Below are positions 6,811-13,183 of a stretch of DNA of 20,925 nucleotides, piece after piece. The notes under the pieces are model-generated. The model was not told the origin of the DNA. It made no database searches and worked only from the letters and a program-made list of their open reading frames with translations. The stretch's first letter is position 1. Every line of letters starts with the position of its first letter. The stretch is from contig CALZMY010000104.1 in assembly GCA_945788675.1 (NCBI GenBank), positions 1-20,925 on the forward strand. The letters are read 5' to 3'. A program made the position numbers and the translations under genes. The DNA comes from an uncultured Gammaproteobacteria bacterium. Lineage in GTDB: Bacteria; Pseudomonadota; Gammaproteobacteria; SZUA-140.

Positions 6811-8883
6811 TTGTTGACCAATAACCTTAATAGCGCTAACGGCTCCCAACGAAGTGAAACATTGCTCAGTATCATCCCCTGTTGGCTGGTTTTTACTATG
6901 GCACTGTTACTCCCAGGGTCATCAAGCCTTGCTGCCGACGATCTGCTCACCGCACAGGAGCGTGCCTGGCTAAAGACTCATCCTGATATCCGGATTGCAC
7001 CTGATCCAGATTTCCCACCGATTGAATATATCGATAGCAATGAAGAATACCGCGGCATTGCGGCTGATTATGTGATGCTGCTAGAGAAAAAACTGGGCAT
7101 GAAGTTTCAGATTGCGGTACTGCCGAGCTGGGACGATGTACTCGCCCAGGCACAGTCACGTGAGATTGACATGTTTGGTGCTGCAGCAGCGACGCCTCTA
7201 CGAGAGCAGTACATGAACTTCACGGCGCCCCATTTTGAATTGCCAGGTGTCATTATTGTCAGCACCAAAGTAGGCCAGAATTTAACTTTGAAGGATCTGC
7301 ACGGGCTGAAAGTCGCCGTGGTCTCAGGGTATGTGTGGCAGGAACTGATAGAACGCGATCATCCCGAGATTGAGCTGGAACCTGTGCCCGATCTGTTGTC
7401 TGGCCTGAAGCGGGTCTCTTTTGGCTCTGTTGATGCGATGGTCGCCAATCTGGCCATTGCCACACATTATATAGAAAAATCGGGCATCACTAACCTGCGC
7501 GTAGCGGGCGAAACCGGTTATTTCGGCCGCTATGCACTGGCTGTGCGCAAAGACTGGCCGCAATTGAATGCCATACTCGAGAAAGGGCTTGCAGCAATTA
7601 CAGCGGATGAACGCGCGGCTATTCTCCAGAAATGGGTGACCCTGGGCGGCAAGAGAAGCATTCTTGAAAATCGTACCTTCTGGATCATCTTTCTTTCGTT
7701 ACTGGCACTATTAACTGTTGTGGCAATTCTTTGGTGGAACTGGTCGCTACGACGTCAGGTGAGCAGACGCACTGCGGCACTGCGTGAAGAGTTCTCACAG
7801 CGCAAACGTGTCGAACAGGCCTTTGATAATAGTGAACAACGTTATCGTACGCTGTTTGATTCGGCATCGGATGCGGTGCTTATCTTGAAAGACGGAAAAT
7901 TTGTTGAATGCAATGATGCAGCAACCAATATGTTTGGAGATAGTCGGCAGCAACTTATTGGGCAATCTCCCTCTCGTTTTTCACCGCCCTGCCAGCCCGA
8001 CGGTCATAACTCCGAGGAAAAAGCAGATGCCTTGATTACCACCTGCCTGGATGGTACACCGCAGATGTTTGAATGGCAGCATCGCCGTCTCGATAACACG
8101 CTGTTTGATGCTGAAGTTAGCCTCAATGCCCATATCGAGAACGACCAGCAATATATTCTGGCGATCATTCGTGATATTACCGAACGCAAGCGCATCGAAC
8201 GCCTCAAAGATGAGTTTATCTCCACAGTCAGCCATGAAATCCGCACGCCTCTAACCTCGATTCGTGGTTCTTTGGGATTAATCAAGGGAGGGGTAACAGG
8301 TGACCTGCCGCAGAAAACCAGCGAAATTCTGGATATCGCCTATCATAATACGGAACGCCTGCTGCTATTGGTGAATGATCTACTCGATATCCAGAAACTG
8401 GCGTCCGGCACTATCCGGCTGGAACAGCGGACGTTCGATTTAGCTGCATTTCTTGATCAGGCCATCATCGCCAATCAGTCCTATGGCGACCAGTACAAGA
8501 TTGAGTACCAACTGCAAGCGGTAGCAACGATTACCATCACAGCAGACTATGAACGTTTAATGCAGGTAATGAACAATCTCCTGTCCAACGCCGCTAAATT
8601 CTCACCGCAAGGCGATGTTATCAACATCAGTGCCGAGCAGCATGGATCGATGGTGCGGGTGTCAGTAAAAGATCATGGCCCCGGTATTCCACACCAGTTT
8701 CGCCCTCAGGTGTTCGAGCGCTTTACGCAATCGGATTCCTCTGACACACGCCAGCGCGGCGGCACGGGGCTAGGGCTAAGTATCGCCAAAGCAATCGTTG
8801 AACTACATGGTGGCACCATTGGTTTTCATACCATGCTAGGAGAAGGCACTGAATTTTACTTTGAGCTTCCAGTGGATGCATGA
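6811..8883 (+). CDS. Hybrid sensor histidine kinase: periplasmic solute-binding domain, PAS, HisKA, HATPase_c
   Basis: A 690-residue inner-membrane kinase. Order: signal peptide (about 18-42, ending SSSLAA); a periplasmic type-3 solute-binding domain (about 48-280: WLKTHPDIRIAPDPDFPPIEY, EIDMFGAAAATPLR, DLHGLKVAVVSGY), as in EvgS; a transmembrane helix (about 289-311); a PAS domain (about 340-458, ending in AIIRDITERK); HisKA with phosphoacceptor His475 in STVSHEIRTPL; and HATPase_c with an N-box (588-597), DHGPGIP (621-627) and GGTGLGLSIA (650-659). The start is taken as TTG at 6811, preceded by GGA 8 bases upstream. The ATG at 6898 would cut the signal peptide in half. No receiver domain is fused and no response-regulator gene is in the window, so it is an orphan here. 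The ligand, perhaps an amino acid or small organic acid, is unknown. Confidence 0.9.
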   Translation: MLTNNLNSANGSQRSETLLSIIPCWLVFTMALLLPGSSSLAADDLLTAQERAWLKTHPDIRIAPDPDFPPIEYIDSNEEYRGIAADYVMLLEKKLGMKFQIAVLPSWDDVLAQAQSREIDMFGAAAATPLREQYMNFTAPHFELPGVIIVSTKVGQNLTLKDLHGLKVAVVSGYVWQELIERDHPEIELEPVPDLLSGLKRVSFGSVDAMVANLAIATHYIEKSGITNLRVAGETGYFGRYALAVRKDWPQLNAILEKGLAAITADERAAILQKWVTLGGKRSILENRTFWIIFLSLLALLTVVAILWWNWSLRRQVSRRTAALREEFSQRKRVEQAFDNSEQRYRTLFDSASDAVLILKDGKFVECNDAATNMFGDSRQQLIGQSPSRFSPPCQPDGHNSEEKADALITTCLDGTPQMFEWQHRRLDNTLFDAEVSLNAHIENDQQYILAIIRDITERKRIERLKDEFISTVSHEIRTPLTSIRGSLGLIKGGVTGDLPQKTSEILDIAYHNTERLLLLVNDLLDIQKLASGTIRLEQRTFDLAAFLDQAIIANQSYGDQYKIEYQLQAVATITITADYERLMQVMNNLLSNAAKFSPQGDVINISAEQHGSMVRVSVKDHGPGIPHQFRPQVFERFTQSDSSDTRQRGGTGLGLSIAKAIVELHGGTIGFHTMLGEGTEFYFELPVDA

Positions 8884-8950
8884 GATCCGAGCCAAAGTTC
8901 GCATGCGCGTTGCGGTGGCCTGCTCCGCTCCACTGCTTTCCAGTATTTCT

Positions 8951-9409
8951 CTATTGTTGAACTTTCCAGCTTCCATCGGCCTGACGACAACTCGTACCAA
9001 AAACACTCTCTTTTTTGCCGCCAATCATTGCATCCACCGTATATTCACGACAGGGACCTGCCGTTGTTTCGTAGGTGCGCGTAGGCACAACGGTGTACTG
9101 GTTGCCGCTATCAGGATTGTTCCAGGTTGAAGGTACGCCGGTGCGTACTGTTTCCATGGCATGTGCCGTCTTGATCCGATCACTTTCATCCATTGACCGT
9201 CCAATCGAACCGCCGATCGAAGACCCGACGATGGTGCCTACTATAATGGCGGCAGTACGGCCATGCCCCCCGCCGATTTCAGAGCCGAGTAACCCACCTA
9301 ATACGCCGCCGACGACCATTCCCGTCTGCTCCTGGCTAGGCGGTGTTGCGCACCCCGATATTAATAGTGCGCCGGAGAGAACAATACTGAATAGAGATTT
9401 AACTTTCAT
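8951..9409 (-). CDS. Glycine-zipper surface antigen lipoprotein (17-kDa antigen type)
   Basis: A 152-residue lipoprotein. The signal peptide ends in the lipobox ISGC (Cys20). Residues about 29-75 form a glycine-zipper region (GGVLGGLLGSEIGGG, then GTIVGSSIGGSIGRSMDE) like that of the rickettsial 17-kDa antigen family. The C-terminal part (WNNPDSGNQYTVVPTRTYE, then GPCREY and GTSCRQADGSW) has the surface-antigen domain with two cysteines likely to pair. These proteins sit in the outer membrane, and their molecular role is mostly structural or unknown. AGGAG about 8 bases before the ATG decides the start. It is the last gene of a minus-strand run with two Slp-family genes, 43 bp after the nearer one. 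Confidence 0.85.
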   Translation of the reverse strand: MKVKSLFSIVLSGALLISGCATPPSQEQTGMVVGGVLGGLLGSEIGGGHGRTAAIIVGTIVGSSIGGSIGRSMDESDRIKTAHAMETVRTGVPSTWNNPDSGNQYTVVPTRTYETTAGPCREYTVDAMIGGKKESVFGTSCRQADGSWKVQQ

Positions 9410-9452
9410 ATCATGGCTCCTTTTTAGGGTTTGATCATGCGATTCTCCAAGG

Positions 9453-9950
9453 TCAATTGTGGATCATCACGCCGATACCAAAACGAAAACTCGTATCGGG
9501 AGTATCGTTTTGTTTACTCCAAAGGTAGTGCTCATTGATTTTAACTAGCGGATAAGTGTATTCGCTTTCGCCAATCTTGCCGCTGTTTGTACCTTGCAGT
9601 ATGCCGCGGATGGTGATTAAACGCCCCTGAGTATAATCGGTGGTCTCCAGATAATCCTCTTGTTGCGCTAAAAAGCGTCCCAACGGTGTTTTGTCAACGA
9701 GTGGTCTTTGGCTGGAGTCCAGCGGGTAAGCCAGAACTTCAAACTGAGTGACCTCCTTGAGGTTTGCGCTGGCGATGATGATACCGCCCCACAATACCTG
9801 ATCCCCTTGCAGTGCTTCACTCTCAACCACCGCCTGTTGCGGTGTGATGCTGAGATCAATCGCACTGGTATCATATTTCGGCCCCGTCGCGCAGGCAGCT
9901 AACAGCACAGCAAAAAATAGTAAAGTCAATATGTTGTGTTTACCGATCAT
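9453..9950 (-). CDS. slp: Slp family outer-membrane lipoprotein (copy nearer the surface antigen)
   Basis: A 165-residue lipoprotein with a signal peptide ending LAAC (Cys20). The Slp-family core is visible: LQGDQVLWGGIIIASANL, FEVLAYPLDSSQRP, GRFLAQQEDYLE, then GRLITIRGILQG and the IGESEYTYPLVKI and YLW segments. Slp of E. coli is an outer-membrane lipoprotein induced by starvation and acid; its molecular activity is unresolved. A paralogue lies upstream on the same strand, separated by the MITE. The element's end is only 11-14 bases before this ATG, and the short leader has no clear Shine-Dalgarno, so the insertion probably changed translation or the promoter of this gene. Confidence 0.85.
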   Translation of the reverse strand: MIGKHNILTLLFFAVLLAACATGPKYDTSAIDLSITPQQAVVESEALQGDQVLWGGIIIASANLKEVTQFEVLAYPLDSSQRPLVDKTPLGRFLAQQEDYLETTDYTQGRLITIRGILQGTNSGKIGESEYTYPLVKINEHYLWSKQNDTPDTSFRFGIGVMIHN

Positions 9951-9961
9951 AGCGATATGTC

Positions 9962-10145
9962 TAAGGAACCTCTGATTAATTCATGAACGGTAGCGATGAG
10001 TCCAAAATATCCAACTGCTGCGTTGCTAATCTTAGCAATAGGCCCGCTACTGAGTGCCCCTTGGGTATTCCTTGCGATTCGCGCCTTGCATTTGAATATT
10101 TTGACTCTCATCTCTATCCGCCCAGAATTAATCAGAGGTTCCTTA
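9962..10145. mobile_element. Complete MITE-like element between two slp genes
   Basis: The ends are perfect inverted repeats of about 21 bases: left TAAGGAACCTCTGATTAATT (from 9962) and right its exact complement (10125-10145). It encodes no transposase. Two readings of the boundaries are possible. With IS5-like ends GGAACC...GGTTCC (9965-10142, 178 bp), the flanks are CTAA and TTAA, which fit the 4-bp YTAR targets of IS5 elements with one mismatch. With ends AGGAACC...GGTTCCT, the flanks are TA/TA, as for IS630/Tc1-type elements. Two partial copies sharing its right end occur at 155-171 and 5141-5199, so it is a dispersed family. It separates the two Slp genes, which otherwise would be almost adjacent. 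Confidence 0.8.
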
Positions 10146-10688
10146 ACGATGCCGTGGATGAATCGGGCGGAATGGATAAGGATAGGGATAGTAGTAGTAA
10201 GGCCAGGGATCATAATAGCGCCACGATGGCGGATAATCTGGAAAAAGGATCTCAGGCTCAATCATCCACATGTATGACCCTGTCACCGCGACCACTGGAA
10301 ACGTATATTGATACTCACCAATAGGGCGTGTCACCTGCTGCTCGATAGTACCAACCACCGTTAACAGGTGGCCTACCTCGTACACAGCTGGATCGGCAAA
10401 CCCTGCAAGGCTGGCAATGAAACGTCCGCCACTGCTATCCTGCTGCCGAGGTTTGCCATTCCGACCCAACTCGCGACTTATTACCTCTATCCAGGTCTGT
10501 GAGGCTTTGTTTTCCACCTGAGTGATCATGCCGCCCCAGCGCACTTCAGAATTGATAAACAGTACTGGATTCGCCTGCACCTCGGCCACTGTTAGATTGA
10601 CGGATGGGACCTTGCTGATGGATAACGGCGGTTTACTCGCGCAGCCAACGAACATCATAAGAATGAGAAAGAACCATAAATATTTCAT
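10143..10688 (-). CDS. Slp family outer-membrane lipoprotein (upstream paralogue)
   Basis: The start is taken as the ATG at 10686-10688 (MKYLWFFLIL), which places a signal peptide directly before the lipobox FVGC (Cys16) and has GAGGC upstream. The longer reading from 10709 adds seven residues without support. The 181-residue product has Slp features: NPVLFINSEVRWGGMITQV, WIEVISREL, GRFIASLAGFADPAVYEVG, LLTVVGTIEQQ, IGEYQYTFPVV and YMW. It also has a long Tyr/Pro-rich tail (residues about 155-181) that the downstream paralogue lacks; such tails occur in other Slp-like proteins. The stop codon coincides with the boundary or target site of the MITE. The two paralogues are clearly diverged, so the duplication is old. 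Confidence 0.8.
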   Translation of the reverse strand: MKYLWFFLILMMFVGCASKPPLSISKVPSVNLTVAEVQANPVLFINSEVRWGGMITQVENKASQTWIEVISRELGRNGKPRQQDSSGGRFIASLAGFADPAVYEVGHLLTVVGTIEQQVTRPIGEYQYTFPVVAVTGSYMWMIEPEILFPDYPPSWRYYDPWPYYYYPYPYPFRPIHPRHR

Positions 10689-10870
10689 GTCATGCCTCGC
10701 AAAAAACATGGTGTAGCAGTAACAAGTCTTATTATTTTAGACCCTATTCCTTACCATTTATAGCACTGATATATGGCTACGCTGCATCTTTTATTTTATC
10801 ACCTAAAGAATTAATAAATAACTATATCTTATTGAAATATTTATATTATATATAGATAATGAGGTGATGA

Positions 10871-10890
10871 TTTTTCTGCTTTCAGAAAAA
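10871..10890. terminator. Perfect 8-bp hairpin with T/A flanks
   Basis: TTTTTCTG, loop CTTT, CAGAAAAA. The stem has only two G-C pairs, but the A/T ends give a U-run after the stem on transcripts of either strand. It could be a weak bidirectional terminator; for efpL transcripts (minus strand) it lies about 115 bp past the stop. Confidence 0.3.
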
Positions 10891-10944
10891 CCTGCGTGTC
10901 ATTCAGGCCATCGCATGTTCGTGTGATACTGCAGTGTCACAACG

Positions 10945-10964
10945 CCCCACTTTAACAAAGGGGG
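10945..10964. repeat. CCCC-ACTTT-AAC-AAAG-GGGG hairpin, widespread intergenic repeat type
   Basis: An 8-bp stem with one bulged A and a 3-base loop, followed by GATTGAGGGGAATT. This wording (cccc...tttaacaaaggggg followed by attgaggggg) is one I recognise from intergenic repeats of many proteobacteria. It lies 41 bp beyond the efpL stop codon and may serve as its terminator, although no U-run follows on the minus strand. Confidence 0.4.
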
Positions 10965-11004
10965 ATTGAGGGGAATTATAAATGGAGATTTACTTCGCAG
11001 GTGA

Positions 11005-11571
11005 TCAGGCCCGCGACATAAACTTGCCCGTGGCGGTATTGACCTTAATCACTTCACCGCTCGTCAGGTATTCCGGTACCTGAATTTCTATGCCGGTGGA
11101 AAGCGTAGCGGGCTTGGTGCGGCTGGTCGCGCTGGCTCCCTTGATAGCTGGCGCGGTATCGGTAATCGTCAGTGCAACCGTCTGAGGTAACTCAATCCCC
11201 AACAGCTCATCGTCTATCAACAGGGCGATCATTCCTTCCAGGCTTTCGCTGATGTAACCCGCCACATCGGCCAGCTCTGCACCATTGATAGTGAACTGTT
11301 GATAGTCCTCGTTATCCATAAACACATAGTCGTCGCCGTCCATATAGGAAAACTGCACATTACGTTTTATCAGCTCGACTTCCTTGAGGAAATCGTCCCC
11401 CTTAAACCCCTGCTCCAGCTTCTGTTTTGTACGAGCATGGTTAAAACGCACTTTATACAGTGTGGATGCACCGCGCGCAGAGGGATTCTGCACATCGATC
11501 TGCATTACCACATAAGGTTGGTCATTAATCTCTACCACAGACCCTTTCTTTAAATCACTGGCTTTTGGCAT
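11005..11571 (-). CDS. yeiP: Elongation factor P-like protein EfpL (YeiP)
   Basis: A 188-residue three-domain EF-P relative. It is assigned to the YeiP/EfpL subgroup rather than EF-P because the ribosome-facing loop reads NPSARGASTLYK, with arginine at position 33, instead of the PGKGxA loop whose lysine is modified in EF-P. Other family segments are RFNHARTKQKLEQGFKGDDF, DGDDYVFMDNEDY, LGIELPQTVALTITDTAP and the C-terminal KPATLSTG and IQVPEYLTSGEVIKV. EfpL binds near the ribosomal P/E sites and helps translation through proline-containing stall sites, without a known modifying enzyme. The start MPKASDLKKG matches relatives, although the Shine-Dalgarno is weak. The gene is monocistronic on the minus strand. 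Confidence 0.92.
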   Translation of the reverse strand: MPKASDLKKGSVVEINDQPYVVMQIDVQNPSARGASTLYKVRFNHARTKQKLEQGFKGDDFLKEVELIKRNVQFSYMDGDDYVFMDNEDYQQFTINGAELADVAGYISESLEGMIALLIDDELLGIELPQTVALTITDTAPAIKGASATSRTKPATLSTGIEIQVPEYLTSGEVIKVNTATGKFMSRA

Positions 11572-11632
11572 AGTACACTCGAGTTATCGATTTTAAGGCG
11601 TAAAATTGTCCTGAATTCTACCAGATAATGGG

Positions 11633-12013
11633 CTAATCGACAGCAGCCGCTTCTCGCTCACGCTTCAGCCGACGCGCTTCTTTTTGCGAATCACCCCCCC
11701 CCCTGTCAAGATAATAGAGGTAAAACCCAGAAACCCCCGGAAAGAGTAGAATGAATATGATCCCGGTAATCTTTTGCATGACCGGTGACCACGGCCACAC
11801 ATAGACGAGCCGCTGTATCGCATAGGCCCACATCACAATTCCGCACAGCACGATGCCGGCCAATAAGGACTCCCTGACCATTACGCCAACACCTGCGTCG
11901 ATGATGCCCTCTTTAACTAAAACAGGTGTCAATACAAAAGTGATGATCAACGCCGGTATCAGCATCATCAACGCCCAGTAACACACTGCATATAATCGAT
12001 TATCTATTTTCAT
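11633..12013 (-). CDS. Small membrane protein of unknown function with a poly-G tract
   Basis: A 126-residue protein that I do not recognise. Three hydrophobic helices are visible (about residues 8-32, 48-70 and 80-100), followed by a highly charged tail rich in Arg, Lys and Glu. The tail begins right after DRGGG, which is encoded by a run of ten G on the coding strand (ten C at 11694-11703 on the + strand). Gain of one G would end the protein at DRGGG; loss of one would replace the tail with the basic VIRKKKRVG. The tract is therefore a possible slippage site. The gene is 61 bp upstream of efpL on the same strand, so the two could be co-transcribed. Confidence 0.6.
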   Translation of the reverse strand: MKIDNRLYAVCYWALMMLIPALIITFVLTPVLVKEGIIDAGVGVMVRESLLAGIVLCGIVMWAYAIQRLVYVWPWSPVMQKITGIIFILLFPGVSGFYLYYLDRGGGDSQKEARRLKREREAAAVD

Positions 12014-12130
12014 AATGCGTGTCGATGTTACGTGGGTATTGGTAAGTAATGAAGCGAATCAAGGGTTTATTGTAGGGGATCGAGCAGAACCGTGCTAGAG
12101 TTATCAACTCTTTGAAACAACATTTCCCGA

Positions 12131-13114
12131 ATGTTAGATCAGCCAGCAATTACCCTGTTATTATGCGCTTTCTATTATTCAATTAATTCTGCTGTTATGA
12201 CCTTTAATACATCATTGCGAAACCTTCGCAGACGTTATCGCGAACCCGTCTTTAGATTTCTATTTAAGCTCTTCTTTTATCTGCCTCGTTCAATGACCTA
12301 TCGTTTAGGCAACTTTATTGGCTGGTCATTGTGGTTAAGTAATGGTACCACTCGCAACATCACTGAGATTAACCTCGGCCTCTGCTTGCCTGAAAAGGAT
12401 AAAGATGAGCGGTGTCGGATCGCCAAAGAGAGTTTGCGCAACCTGGGTAGAGCCATCACAGAAACCCCTTTTCTCTGGACCGCATCACAACAAAAAATAC
12501 TGGGTAGCGTGGTGAGTGTTGAAGGCGAAGCGCATATCGAAAAGGCCATGGCAGAAAAACGTGGGATCATCTGTTTAACCCCCCACCTGGGTGCGTGGGA
12601 GATTATAGGGCTCTATCTTTCGATAAAGTATCCGATGATCTGTCTCTACAGTCCACCCGACATGAGCACACTAGAAAACATCATGCTTAAAGGCCGCACA
12701 CGCTTTGGGCTGAAACTCGCTGCGACAGATACTCGTGGCGTCAGGGTATTACTGACAGCCCTGAAAAAAGGGGAAATTCTGGGTATCCTGCCGGATCAGG
12801 ATCCCGGCGAGGTCGGGGGTGCCTTTGCACCGCTTTTTGGCATACAGACCAACACCATCACATTAGTCACGCGCCTGGTGCAAAAGACAAACGCCGCCCC
12901 AATTGTTTGCTTTGCTGAGCGACTCCCGGCAGGCAAAGGCTACGTGATTCATTTTCAACCTGAACTCATGCAGGTTGGCGGTGAAAGTCTGGAGGTCTCA
13001 CTTGCGGAAATTAATAGGGGTATCGAATCTGTTATCCGTGAATACCCTGAACAGTATCAGTGGGGCTATAAACGTTTTAAAACGCGACCAGCAGGCGAAG
13101 CGCAAGTTTATTAG
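12131..13114 (+). CDS. LpxL/HtrB-type lysophospholipid / lipid A acyltransferase family protein
   Basis: A 327-residue membrane-anchored acyltransferase. The catalytic HX4E motif is TPHLGAWE (His152, Glu157). Further family motifs are KGRTRFGLKL, GEILGILPDQDPG, then GGAFAPLFG and the C-terminal QYQWGYKRFKTRP, the usual W.hKRFK end of LpxL enzymes. A hydrophobic or amphipathic N-terminus (FRFLFKLFFYLPRSMTYRLGNFIGW) is the usual membrane anchor. Enzymes of this family transfer acyl chains from ACP to lipid A precursors; related branches make ornithine or other lipids. The exact substrate is not certain. An alternative start is ATG at 12197 (MTFNTSLRNL), nearer the usual length of about 300; neither start has a clear Shine-Dalgarno. 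Transcription probably ends at the hairpin at 13119-13163. Confidence 0.85.
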   Translation: MLDQPAITLLLCAFYYSINSAVMTFNTSLRNLRRRYREPVFRFLFKLFFYLPRSMTYRLGNFIGWSLWLSNGTTRNITEINLGLCLPEKDKDERCRIAKESLRNLGRAITETPFLWTASQQKILGSVVSVEGEAHIEKAMAEKRGIICLTPHLGAWEIIGLYLSIKYPMICLYSPPDMSTLENIMLKGRTRFGLKLAATDTRGVRVLLTALKKGEILGILPDQDPGEVGGAFAPLFGIQTNTITLVTRLVQKTNAAPIVCFAERLPAGKGYVIHFQPELMQVGGESLEVSLAEINRGIESVIREYPEQYQWGYKRFKTRPAGEAQVY

Positions 13115-13118
13115 TCAA

Positions 13119-13163
13119 TTGCCATGTCATTCCGGCATTTTTTTAGCCGGAATGACGTGGCAA
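13119..13163. terminator. Long bidirectional hairpin between convergent genes
   Basis: Two 18-base arms (13119-13136 and 13146-13163) pair with a single G-U/A-C mismatch around a 9-base loop made almost only of T. The arms contain GTCATTCCGGC, a wording common in dispersed REP-like repeats. The hairpin lies 4 bp after the acyltransferase stop and 20 bp after the stop of the convergent gene, so it can end transcription in both directions. Confidence 0.7.
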
Positions 13164-13183
13164 AAGAGGCTAATACTGCCTGA

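Larger units (their letters stand above)
10689..11004. other. AT-rich intergenic region with three hairpin-capable sequences
   Basis: These 316 bp lie between the start of the upstream slp gene and the stop of efpL. 10790-10865 is strongly AT-rich and could hold the slp promoter (for instance TATAAA on the minus strand, complement of 10757-10762), but no full consensus is present. Three separate inverted repeats are seen: TTTTTCTG/CAGAAAAA at 10871-10890, an 18-bp near-palindrome centred on CTGCAG at 10923-10940, and CCCC-A-CTTT/AAAG-GGGG at 10945-10964. No ORF worth supporting is present. Confidence 0.5.

Noticed and set aside
9075..9434. 119-codon + strand ORF opposite the surface antigen gene
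   Set aside because: It is antisense to a clear lipoprotein gene with a strong ribosome binding site, and its Pro/Thr-rich product mirrors the glycine zipper.
9996..10277. 93-codon ORF starting inside the MITE (MSPKYPTAALLILAIGPLL...)
   Set aside because: It crosses the MITE end and runs antisense into the slp gene; the hydrophobic start comes from MITE sequence and is no transposase.
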